Shown here one piece after another: positions 1 through 8,682 of a stretch of DNA of 12,670 nt. The stretch comes from JAQBZY01 sp038117205 (GTDB taxonomy: Bacteria > Pseudomonadota > Alphaproteobacteria > Rhodospirillales > Casp-alpha2), in the NCBI GenBank assembly GCA_038117205.1, contig JAYOFL010000077.1, positions 1 to 12,670 on the forward strand, given 5' to 3'. How positions within the stretch are numbered: the stretch's first letter is position 1; every line of letters starts with the position of its first letter. The translations under genes and the position numbers were made by a program. Below the pieces are notes generated by a model. The model worked only from the letters and a program-made list of their open reading frames with translations. It had not been told where the DNA came from and made no database searches.

Positions 1-71
<71 letters not shown>

Positions 72-122
72 CACAGGTGGCCGCATGGACAATCGCCCGG
101 GCGACCCCGATCGGGAACCGGG

Positions 123-151
123 CATATAGCAAAGCCCCAAGGCCGGTGCAA
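123..151 (-). promoter_or_regulatory. Promoter of tRNA-Lys
   Basis: On the minus strand there is a -35 element TTGCAC (151-146), a spacer of exactly 17 nt and a -10 element TATATG (128-123). This predicts a start near 115-117, about 45 nt before the tRNA 5' end. The elements are close to the housekeeping sigma consensus and stand out in otherwise GC-rich sequence. Seen by eye only. Confidence 0.65.
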
Positions 152-291
152 GCCGCGAAAGGCGCCATGCCGCCGGAATTGGCAAGCAACGGGAAATAGG
201 GCGGAATCGGCGCGGGACCGCACGGAAAATTGGCGGAAATCCCGGGCCGTCCGGGTCCGCCGTCGCGCCGCGCCCGCCGGATGGCCGGGCC

Positions 292-1437
292 TCAGCCCCC
301 CTCCGCCTCGCCGCGCCGACCGACCAGCACGTCGCGGTGGATGCCGACGCCGAGAATCATGCCGAAGCCGATCATCAGGGTCATCATCACCGTGCCGCCG
401 TAGCTGACCAGCGGCAGCGGCACGCCGACCACCGGGATCAGGCCCATCACCATGGCGATGTTGATGAACACGTAGAGGAAGAACGTCGTCGTGATGCCGC
501 CCGCCACCAGCCGGCCGAAGTGGTGCCGGCAGCGCACCGCGATGACCAGGCCGTAGGCCAGGATCAGGGTGTACAGCACCAGCAGCACCACACCGCCGAC
601 CATGCCGAATTCCTCCGCCAGCATGGTGAAGATGAAGTCGGTCTGCATTTCCGGCAGGAAGTGCAGGTGGCTCTGCGGCCCGAGCATGAACCCCTTGCCG
701 GTCAATCCGCCGGAGCCGAGCGCGATCTTCGACTGGATGATGTGATAGCCGGCGCCGAGCGGGTCGATTTCCGGATCGAGGAACGTCAGCACGCGCTTCC
801 GCTGGTATTCGTGCAGGAACTGCCAAGCCACCGGCGCGGCGGCGATGCCGGCGGCGCCGCCGGCGATGAACTTCCAGATCCGGACCCCCGCCAGGAACAG
901 GACGGCGACCCCGGTCATGCCGAGCATCAGCGCCGTCCCCAGGTCCGGCTGGCGCAGGATCAGTGCGGCCGGCGCCGCGATCATCGCCATCGGCACGATC
1001 AGGTGCATGATGCGGCCGATGTCCTCCGGCGCGCCGGCGTGGAAATAGCGCGCCAGCGCCAGCACCAGGAAGATCTTCATCAGTTCCGACGGTTGAAGGT
1101 TGAAGACGCCGAGATTGATCCAGCGTTGCGCCCCCATGCCGATGTGGCCGACCACGTCGACGGCGACCAGCAGCACCAGCGCCCCGAAATAGAGGACATA
1201 GGCGTAGCGGAGCCAGACCCGGACGTCGATCAGCGCCACGACGACCATGACGGCGCAGCCGACGCCGTAGCGGACGATCTGACGTTCCGACCACGGCTGG
1301 AAGCTGCCGCCGGCGGCGGAATAGAGCATGGCGAAGCCGACGCAGGCGACCGCCGTGACCATCAGGATCATGAACCAGTTGAGCGCGAGCAGCTTGCGCC
1401 CGAGGGTCAGTTCCGGTCCGCTGAGGGTGCGGCGCAT
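292..1437 (-). CDS. rodA: RodA, rod-shape peptidoglycan glycosyltransferase (SEDS family)
   Basis: RodA polymerises lipid II into glycan strands in the inner membrane, together with the transpeptidase PBP2 encoded just upstream. The protein has 381 residues, the usual length, and many hydrophobic segments. Family motifs are clear: GAQRWINLG then LQPSE (about 102-118), QPDLGTA (163-169), GSGGLTGKG (about 241-249), LPEMQTDFIFT (261-271) containing the Asp expected to be essential in SEDS enzymes, and GLIPVVGVPLPLVSYGG near 332-348. I chose the ATG at 1437 because GGAGG lies 7 nt upstream of it. A GTG one codon earlier (1440) is possible but leaves only 4 nt. The start ATG shares one base with the mrdA stop (TGATG), which suggests translational coupling. 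It is the last gene of the mre cluster. Confidence 0.96.
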   Translation of the reverse strand: MRRTLSGPELTLGRKLLALNWFMILMVTAVACVGFAMLYSAAGGSFQPWSERQIVRYGVGCAVMVVVALIDVRVWLRYAYVLYFGALVLLVAVDVVGHIGMGAQRWINLGVFNLQPSELMKIFLVLALARYFHAGAPEDIGRIMHLIVPMAMIAAPAALILRQPDLGTALMLGMTGVAVLFLAGVRIWKFIAGGAAGIAAAPVAWQFLHEYQRKRVLTFLDPEIDPLGAGYHIIQSKIALGSGGLTGKGFMLGPQSHLHFLPEMQTDFIFTMLAEEFGMVGGVVLLVLYTLILAYGLVIAVRCRHHFGRLVAGGITTTFFLYVFINIAMVMGLIPVVGVPLPLVSYGGTVMMTLMIGFGMILGVGIHRDVLVGRRGEAEGG

Positions 1438-3371
1438 CACGTGCCCTCCGGCGTTTTCGGCGCCTCGGCGACATCACCCGTGGGCTGCTGGACGCCGGCG
1501 CTCCGGCCCCGGTCCCCGGCCGGCTCAGCGATCAGCAAGCCCGGTCCGGCGGAATTCCGGCGGTGCGCCTCGACCAGCACGTCGCGGGCAATGGGCGCCG
1601 CCGCCGTCGACCCGCCGCCACCGTGCTCGACGACGACGGCGATGGCATAGCGCGGGCTCTCCACCGGCGCAAAGGCGACGAACAGCGCGTGGTCGCGTTC
1701 CCGCCACGGCAGCTCGGAATTCTTCTTCACGCCCTGTTCGCGTTCCGCCTTGCTGATGCGGCGGACCTGCACGGTGCCGGTCTTGCCGGCCATGTCGAAA
1801 CCCTCGATGCCGGTCTTCGAGCGCTGCGCCGTGCCGGTCGGATGGTTGACGACCCGGTTCATGCCGTCGCGGACCAGTTCCATGTTGGCCGGCTGGATGC
1901 CGAGCGGCGCCATTTCGGTGCCGGCGACCGGGCGTCCGCCGATGGCCTTGGTGAGCCGAGGCGTCACGGCGGCACCGCTCGGATTGGCGAGCCTCGCCGT
2001 CATGACGGCGAGTTGCAGCGGCGTCGTCAGCAGATAGCCCTGGCCGATGCCGACGATCAGCGTCTCGCCCCGGTGCCAGGGCTTGTCGCGGGCCTTCTTC
2101 TTCCATTCGCGGGTCGGCATCAGGCCGGCCAGCTCACCCGGCAGGTCGATGCCGGACAAATTTCCAATACCGAACTTTTCCGCCGTCGCCGCGATGCGGT
2201 CGATGCCGGTGCGCCGTGCCACTTCGTAGAAATAGACGTCGCAGCTTTCCGTGATGGCGCGCTTGGCGTCGACGAAACCGTGTCCGTGCTTCTTCCAGCA
2301 ATGGAACTTGGCGTCGCCGAATTCGTACTCGCCGGAGCAGAACAGCTTGGTGTCGGGCGAGATGATGCCCTTCTCCAGCGCCGCCAACAGAACGACCATC
2401 TTGAAGGTCGAGCCTGGCGGATAGAGACCGGCCACCGACTTGTTGATCAGCGGCGACCGTTCGTCGTTGACGAGCCCCCGCCATTCCGCCGTCGTCAGGC
2501 CGCGGTTGAAGGCGTTGGCGTCGTAACTGGGCGAGGACACCATGGCCAGCACGTCGCCGTTTCTGACGTCCATCACGACGACCGACGCGCTTTCGGCGCC
2601 GAGACGCTTGGAAATGAACTCCTGCAGGCCGACATCGAGCGTCAGCGTCACCTCGGCGCCCGGCTGGCCCTCGCGGCGGCTCAATTCTCGGATCATGCGG
2701 CCGAAGGCGTTGACCTCGACCTCGGAACTGCCGCCGGTGCCCCTGAGCGCCAGGTCGTGCACCCGCTCGACGCCGGCCTTGCCGACGCGGAAGCCCGGCA
2801 GTTTGAGCAGCGGATCCTCGTCCTGGTCGTCCTCGCTGACGGCGGCGACGTAGCCCAGCACGTGCGCCGCGTGCGTGCCGTAGGGATAGGTGCGGCTGCG
2901 GCCGACGTCGATCATGACGCCGGGCAGGTCGGGGGCGTTGATCTCGATCCGCGCCACTTCCGACCAGGTCAGGTTTTCCTTGATCGTGACCGGCACGAAC
3001 GGCCGGTTGCGGCGGACCTCGCGGACGACGCGGCGGCGGTCGTTCTCGCCGAGCGTAACGATACGCGCCAAGAGACCGAGCACGTCGGTAACGTCGCGGT
3101 CCTTCAAGTCCTCCGGCACCAGCTGGACGCGGTAATTCTGCTGGTTGTCGGCGATCGGCTGCCCGAAGCGGTCGACGATGCGGCCGCGCGGCGGCGCCAG
3201 CAGGCGCAGGTTGATGCGGTTTTCGTCGGCGAGCGTCGCGTAGCGGTCGGCCTCGACGACCTGCAGGTAGTACATGCGGCCGACCAGCGTCGTCAGCAAC
3301 AGCGCCTTGCCGCCGGCCAGCATGGCGGCGCGGCGGGCGAACAGTTTCTGACGGTCCGGGTCCCTGTTCAT
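1437..3371 (-). CDS. mrdA: Penicillin-binding protein 2 (transpeptidase of the rod complex)
   Basis: Class B penicillin-binding protein that crosslinks peptidoglycan during side-wall elongation, partnered with RodA. It has 644 residues, against about 633 in E. coli. A single N-terminal membrane anchor lies at about 15-36. The pedestal/dimerisation domain follows, beginning with the PPRGRIVDRFGQPIADN motif (60-76). The transpeptidase domain carries all three active-site motifs: STFK (321-324, acylated Ser321), SCD (376-378) and KTG (530-532). After about residue 605 there is a Pro/Gly/Arg-rich tail of roughly 40 residues with no visible motif. The start ATG at 3371 is followed by basic residues and then the anchor. 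Only 2 nt separate it from the mreD stop, and the ribosome binding site is weak, so coupling to mreD is likely. A longer frame reaching into mreD was rejected as antisense-like low-complexity sequence. Confidence 0.96.
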   Translation of the reverse strand: MNRDPDRQKLFARRAAMLAGGKALLLTTLVGRMYYLQVVEADRYATLADENRINLRLLAPPRGRIVDRFGQPIADNQQNYRVQLVPEDLKDRDVTDVLGLLARIVTLGENDRRRVVREVRRNRPFVPVTIKENLTWSEVARIEINAPDLPGVMIDVGRSRTYPYGTHAAHVLGYVAAVSEDDQDEDPLLKLPGFRVGKAGVERVHDLALRGTGGSSEVEVNAFGRMIRELSRREGQPGAEVTLTLDVGLQEFISKRLGAESASVVVMDVRNGDVLAMVSSPSYDANAFNRGLTTAEWRGLVNDERSPLINKSVAGLYPPGSTFKMVVLLAALEKGIISPDTKLFCSGEYEFGDAKFHCWKKHGHGFVDAKRAITESCDVYFYEVARRTGIDRIAATAEKFGIGNLSGIDLPGELAGLMPTREWKKKARDKPWHRGETLIVGIGQGYLLTTPLQLAVMTARLANPSGAAVTPRLTKAIGGRPVAGTEMAPLGIQPANMELVRDGMNRVVNHPTGTAQRSKTGIEGFDMAGKTGTVQVRRISKAEREQGVKKNSELPWRERDHALFVAFAPVESPRYAIAVVVEHGGGGSTAAAPIARDVLVEAHRRNSAGPGLLIAEPAGDRGRSAGVQQPTGDVAEAPKTPEGT

Positions 3372-3373
3372 GA

Positions 3374-3889
3374 CTATTCGATCACCAGGAATGCCTGCTG
3401 CCAGCGGGTGAAGAGCCACGCCGGCAGGGGAAAGATCGCCGCGGTCAGGGCGAAATGATAGACGAGCGTGCGCGCCTCCAGCAATTCTCCGGCGATCACC
3501 GACATCGCCAGCCACTGCAACGCCAGCGCGCCGGCGGCGACGATGGCGAAGCCGAACCAGACGATGGCGAAGGCCTTGCCGGAAAAGAACCGCCGCTGCG
3601 CGATGGCCGTCCATTGCACGGCCAGGAACGTCAGCGCGCTGACGCCGGCCGGCATACCCGACAGGAAGTCGTTCATGATGCCGATGCCGAAGACCGCCAC
3701 CGCCGGCATCAGGTCCGGCCGGTAGACCGCCCAATAGTAAATGCCGATCAAGGGCAGCGCCGGCGCGACACGGGCGAAACCGGGCACGTGGTAGGGAATG
3801 ACGTTGACGATGACGAGCAGGAACGTCAGCGCGAACGGCGTCAGATCGCGGGCCAGCTTGTCGACGCGGTGCCAGAAACCCGGTCGCAT
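3374..3889 (-). CDS. mreD: MreD, rod-shape membrane protein
   Basis: Integral membrane component of the elongation complex that links MreC to PBP2/RodA. The protein has 171 residues, typical for the family, and is almost wholly hydrophobic, with about five membrane segments: roughly 16-36, 42-56, 60-77, 84-97 with 106-129, and 140-160. The family signature of a conserved Asp followed by a Gly-x-Pro-x-Gly pattern is visible in NDFLSGMPAG (73-82). The start ATG at 3889 lies 9 nt after the mreC stop, with a weak G-rich ribosome binding site (GGTAGGGG) overlapping that stop. The ending leaves 2 nt to mrdA. The assignment rests on hydrophobicity, the NDF-GMPAG motif and its position between mreC and mrdA. 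Confidence 0.93.
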   Translation of the reverse strand: MRPGFWHRVDKLARDLTPFALTFLLVIVNVIPYHVPGFARVAPALPLIGIYYWAVYRPDLMPAVAVFGIGIMNDFLSGMPAGVSALTFLAVQWTAIAQRRFFSGKAFAIVWFGFAIVAAGALALQWLAMSVIAGELLEARTLVYHFALTAAIFPLPAWLFTRWQQAFLVIE

Positions 3890-3898
3890 GGCCGGCCC

Positions 3899-4786
3899 CT
3901 ACCGTTCGCCGCGGCGCTTGCGCTCGACCCGCACGATCGGCAGGTCGAGAATGCCGTCCAGGCCGAATTCGAGAATCCGCACCAGTTCCAGCCGCGCCGG
4001 ATCGACGAAGGGCCGGACCTCGATGGCACCGTCCTTCGTGGCGACGACGATGCCGACCGGCAGGCCGACCGGCAGCGCGCCTCCGTGCCCTGAGGTTACG
4101 ACACGCTCGCCGGGCTCGATGACGGCGTTCGGCGGCAGGAGCACGAGCCGCAACACCTCGCCGTTGGTGCCCGCCGCGATGCCGCGCACGCGCGACGTTT
4201 CCATGACCACGGGAACGCGGGAGTTCAAGTCGGTCAGCAGCAGTATGCGCGACGAGTGGTTGCCGACCTCTTGAATTCGGCCGACCAGACCGGCGCCGGT
4301 GGCGACCGCCTGGCCCTTGCGCACGCCGTCGCGGCTACCGGCGTTCAGGATCATGGTGCGGGCGAAGGCGCCGCCGGCGTCGCCGATGACGCGGGCCGCG
4401 ATGGACTGCACCTCGCTGCTCGGCACGAAAGTTAAGAGATCCCGCATGGCCTTGTTTTCGGTCTCGAGCCGGCGCGCCACCGCCTGCCATTCCATCAGGT
4501 GATCGCGTTCCTGGCGCAGGCGGGCATTTTCCTCGCGAAGCTCAAGGACGGTCTTGATCTCGCCGACGGCGCGGCTGACGGCTTCGACGGGCTTGGATAT
4601 GGCGTCGAGGATCGGCGCCACCGCGTCGGTGATCTGGGCGCGGGCGCGGTCGACGGCGGCCGGTTCCATCTTGCCGACGAGAATGAGGGCGGTGGCGGCG
4701 ACGATCAGGCCGACGTAGGCGAACCGATGCGCGAACGTCCTGATCGGCGCGGCGAAGCGTTTGATCGATCCCTGACGTTCGTTCAC
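3899..4786 (-). CDS. mreC: MreC, rod-shape-determining protein
   Basis: Periplasmic scaffold of the rod complex that binds and activates PBP2 through its beta domains. The protein has 295 residues. A short basic cytoplasmic N-terminus precedes one membrane helix at about 22-38. A charged coiled-coil stretch follows at about 70-118 (heptad-like LREENARLRQE), and then the paired beta-barrel region from about 125. Within it lie GDAGGAF (135-141) and SGHGGALPVGLPVG (232-245), both usual for MreC. The C-terminus is short and basic (VERKRRGER). The start is a GTG at 4786, chosen because it gives the expected basic N-terminus before the membrane helix and no ATG in this frame fits. The Shine-Dalgarno signal is poor (GAGGAACGGG lies rather far upstream). 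The gap to mreB is 103 nt, much longer than the other junctions in this cluster. Confidence 0.94.
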   Translation of the reverse strand: MNERQGSIKRFAAPIRTFAHRFAYVGLIVAATALILVGKMEPAAVDRARAQITDAVAPILDAISKPVEAVSRAVGEIKTVLELREENARLRQERDHLMEWQAVARRLETENKAMRDLLTFVPSSEVQSIAARVIGDAGGAFARTMILNAGSRDGVRKGQAVATGAGLVGRIQEVGNHSSRILLLTDLNSRVPVVMETSRVRGIAAGTNGEVLRLVLLPPNAVIEPGERVVTSGHGGALPVGLPVGIVVATKDGAIEVRPFVDPARLELVRILEFGLDGILDLPIVRVERKRRGER

Positions 4787-4889
4787 AGACGGTTTCCCGT
4801 TCCTCGCCGTATTGCCCAGTTGCCGGCCGCGGAACCGCGAGGCCCATCCGGCGGCGGCATGCCATGTCGGAGCGGACCGGCCCGCCCGC

Positions 4890-5930
4890 TCAGTACATGC
4901 TCGTCAAGACGTCCTTCAGCCGCTTCATCTCCTCGAGCGCACGGCCAGTGCCGAGCACGACGCAGGAAAGCGGATCGTCGGCGATGGAGACCGGCAGTCC
5001 CGTCGCATGACGCAGCACGAAGTCGATGTTGCCGAGCAGCGCGCCGCCGCCCGTCAGAACGATGCCCTTGTCGACGATGTCGGCGGCCAGTTCCGGCGCC
5101 GTGTGCTCGAGGGCGACCTTGACCGCCTCGATGATGGCGCCGACCGGCTCGGCCAGACTTTCCGCGATCTGGCGTTCCGAGATCACCAGTTCCTTCGGCA
5201 CGCCGTTCATCAGGTCGCGGCCCTTGATTTCCATCGTGCGGCCGTCGCCATCTTCCGGCGGACAGGCGGAGCCGATCTCTTCCTTGATGCGGGCGGCGGA
5301 GCCTTCGCCGACCAGCAGGTTATGGTTGCGGCGGATGTAGGCGATGATGGCTTCGTCCATCTTGTCGCCGCCGACGCGGACCGAGCGCGAATAGACGATG
5401 CCGCCCAAGGACAGCACCGCGACCTCGGTGGTGCCGCCGCCGATGTCGACGACCATGGAGCCGGTCGGTTCCGTCACCGGCAGGCCGGCGCCGATGGCGG
5501 CGGCCATGGGTTCCTCGATCAGATAGACCTTGCGGCCGCCGGCGCTGGTCGCCGATTCCTGAATGGCGCGGCGTTCGACGGCCGTCGAGCCGGATGGCAC
5601 GCAGACGACCACCAGCGGACTCGCGAAGCTGCGGCGGTTGTGCACCTTGCGGATGAAGTACTTGATCATCTCCTCCGCCACCTCGAAGTCGGCGATGACG
5701 CCGTCCCGGAGCGGACGGATGGCGCGGATGTTGCCCGGCGTGCGGCCCAGCATCTGCTTGGCCTCCTCGCCGACGGCAAGCACCTGCTTCTTGCCCCTCA
5801 CCTCGGCGATGGCGACGACGGACGGCTCGTTGAGCACGATGCCGCGTCCCTTGACGTAGACCAGCGTATTCGCGGTCCCGAGGTCGATCGCCATGTCGGC
5901 CGAGAGAAATCCGAACAGTCTTGAAAGCAT
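4890..5930 (-). CDS. mreB: MreB, actin-like cytoskeletal protein
   Basis: ATP-dependent actin homologue that forms membrane-bound filaments and orients the RodA/PBP2 machinery. The protein has 346 residues, against 347 in E. coli. Actin-fold motifs are intact: phosphate 1 loop DLGTANT (16-22), the Glu-containing YLIEEPMAAAIG (136-147) positioned for hydrolysis, phosphate 2 loop DIGGGTTEV (162-170) and adenosine motif TGGGALL (293-299). The N-terminal MLSRLFGFLS is amphipathic, as expected for membrane binding. I chose the ATG at 5930 because it gives the standard family N-terminus. A TTG at 5948 would add six residues with no family support. It is the first gene of the cluster and lies 112 nt after leuA. 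That gap holds a TATAAAT box (6022-6016) but no good -35. Confidence 0.97.
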   Translation of the reverse strand: MLSRLFGFLSADMAIDLGTANTLVYVKGRGIVLNEPSVVAIAEVRGKKQVLAVGEEAKQMLGRTPGNIRAIRPLRDGVIADFEVAEEMIKYFIRKVHNRRSFASPLVVVCVPSGSTAVERRAIQESATSAGGRKVYLIEEPMAAAIGAGLPVTEPTGSMVVDIGGGTTEVAVLSLGGIVYSRSVRVGGDKMDEAIIAYIRRNHNLLVGEGSAARIKEEIGSACPPEDGDGRTMEIKGRDLMNGVPKELVISERQIAESLAEPVGAIIEAVKVALEHTAPELAADIVDKGIVLTGGGALLGNIDFVLRHATGLPVSIADDPLSCVVLGTGRALEEMKRLKDVLTSMY

Positions 5931-6042
5931 ATAAGTCGTCGATCCCAATCAGCGGCCCATCCGGGCCATTTTCCGCCTGCGTTGCGTTCCAGGGGTTATT
6001 GCCCGGGGCCGCACCATTTATAGAAAGGCCAAGCCCTTAACA

Positions 6043-7599
<1,557 letters not shown>

Positions 7600-7618
7600 G
7601 GCACGGCCTCCGTTGCCG

Positions 7619-7638
7619 GGCGGACGCGCACGTCCGCC
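7619..7638 (-). promoter_or_regulatory. Stem-loop in the leuA leader
   Basis: A perfect 8-bp stem (7619-7626 pairing with 7631-7638) with a 4-nt loop lies in the 5' leader of leuA. Its downstream leg ends about 8 nt before the GGAGG ribosome binding site (7611-7607). No T-tract follows on either strand, so it does not look like a terminator. A role in leuA translation or mRNA stability is inference only. Confidence 0.4.
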
Positions 7639-7803
7639 GGAAAAACCTCGCACATGGCGGTTTCCATAACCTTAACGCCCGGAAAGGCAAGAAAAAAGGG
7701 GACTTCGGGGACATTTTGGCCATTCCCGATGCCGTCCGGCCGGGCGGCGCCACGGCGCGAAATAACTTTGTACCCGGTGCGACGGCCGGGGTATGGAACC
7801 TGT

Positions 7804-8631
7804 ATGAGCGTTCTGGCCGAAATTTCCGTCGCCGACGCCGATGCGAAGACGTCGGCCATCTATCGCGGGCTGATGCAGGCCGCCGGCGCGGGCGCCCCGG
7901 CGCTGATCTTCCGGCACATGGCGACCTATCCGGGGCTTTTGGAGTGGGTCTGGCATGCCGTCGGCCCGGATTTGTCGCCCGGTTGGCCGTCGCAGGCGGT
8001 TTGGGGGATCGTCAGGGCGCAACCGGTCGTATCGCTGCCCCCGCTGACCGCCGGAGATCTCGCCGGTTTGGGGGTCGATTCCGAGGGCCGGCTCGGAATA
8101 AGCCGGACCGTCGCCAACTACAACCGCATGAATCCGGTCATGCTGGTCACCATCGGCGCGTTGCGCATCCTGATGAGGAACGATGCCATACCCGAAACAA
8201 CGGCCGGCTTCCCGACGGACACCGCCGCCCTGCCGCCGCCGCTCTCGGAACTACCGGCCCCGCCCCGTGTCGCCGATCTGGACCCGGAACTGCGGGCGAT
8301 CCTCGCGGAACTCCGCCGCACGCTGCCCGACGCCGGCTCGGAGGTCACGCCGACGCTCTATCGCCACCTTTCGCTTTGGCCGCTCTTCATGGCCGAGTTG
8401 GGCCGCAGGATCGCCGACCGCCTGGACGACATGGATCGGGCGACGCACGTCCTCGCCGACGCCTGCGGGCCGCTGATCCATGCATTGGCGAAGCGCGCCG
8501 AGGCCCGGATTTCGGCGCCCGCGCCCCTACCCGATCCGGCGCCGCTGCTGAAGGTGATGGACAGCTTCGCCTACGTCATTCCGCACATGGTGGCGGTCGG
8601 CGCCGCCGTCGAAAAGGCGCTCCCGGAATGA
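7804..8631 (+). CDS. DehI-family protein (halocarboxylic acid dehydrogenase/2-haloacid dehalogenase-like)
   Basis: 275-residue, probably cytosolic protein with no signal peptide. It shows an internal duplication. LIFRHMATYPGLLEWVW (34-50) matches TLYRHLSLWPLFMAE (184-198), and YNRMNPVMLVTIGALRIL (106-123) matches FAYVIPHMVAVGAAVEKAL (255-273). The offset is about 150 residues in both cases. This two-repeat architecture, the Y/F-R-H motif and the length fit the DehI family, whose founding member hydrolyses 2-haloacids with an activated water (297 residues). I recognise the family from general resemblance and cannot confirm the catalytic Asp, so dehalogenation is not claimed. It is the only plus-strand gene here, divergent from leuA and convergent with ilvC. 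I chose ATG 7804 because the family-like sequence starts there. An in-frame ATG at 7729 would add 25 Arg/Pro-rich residues. The Shine-Dalgarno signal is weak. Confidence 0.8.
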   Translation: MSVLAEISVADADAKTSAIYRGLMQAAGAGAPALIFRHMATYPGLLEWVWHAVGPDLSPGWPSQAVWGIVRAQPVVSLPPLTAGDLAGLGVDSEGRLGISRTVANYNRMNPVMLVTIGALRILMRNDAIPETTAGFPTDTAALPPPLSELPAPPRVADLDPELRAILAELRRTLPDAGSEVTPTLYRHLSLWPLFMAELGRRIADRLDDMDRATHVLADACGPLIHALAKRAEARISAPAPLPDPAPLLKVMDSFAYVIPHMVAVGAAVEKALPE

Positions 8632-8656
8632 AAAAGGGCGGCCCGAGGGCCGCCCC
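8631..8656 (-). terminator. Intrinsic terminator of the ilvBNC unit
   Basis: An 8-bp GC stem GGGCGGCC/GGCCGCCC (8636-8643 with 8648-8655) and a 4-nt loop are followed on the minus strand by TTTTT (8635-8631). The stem begins 27 nt after the ilvC stop, so it ends the ilvC transcript. The T-run overlaps the last base of the stop codon of the convergent plus-strand gene. On the plus strand the same stem is followed only by CAATTCTT, so it may also stop that transcript, but less efficiently. Confidence 0.88.
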
Positions 8657-8682
8657 AATTCTTCCGAACCTCGAAGTAAGGC

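Noticed and set aside
241..255. Hairpin CCCGG/CCGGG downstream of rodA as a terminator
   Set aside because: Only 5 bp with a 5-nt loop, followed on the minus strand by ATTTCC and not a proper T-run. Too weak to annotate; the rest of 72-291 holds only the tRNA promoter and leader.
5928..5948. Upstream TTG start for mreB at 5948
   Set aside because: It adds residues not found in the family, directly follows an in-frame stop and lacks a ribosome binding site. ATG 5930 gives the standard N-terminus.
4841..5963. The 10-mer GGCCCATCCG occurring upstream of both mreC (4841-4850) and mreB (5954-5963)
   Set aside because: The flanks do not match, the distances to the starts differ, and a GC-rich 10-mer shared once within 1 kb is weak evidence.
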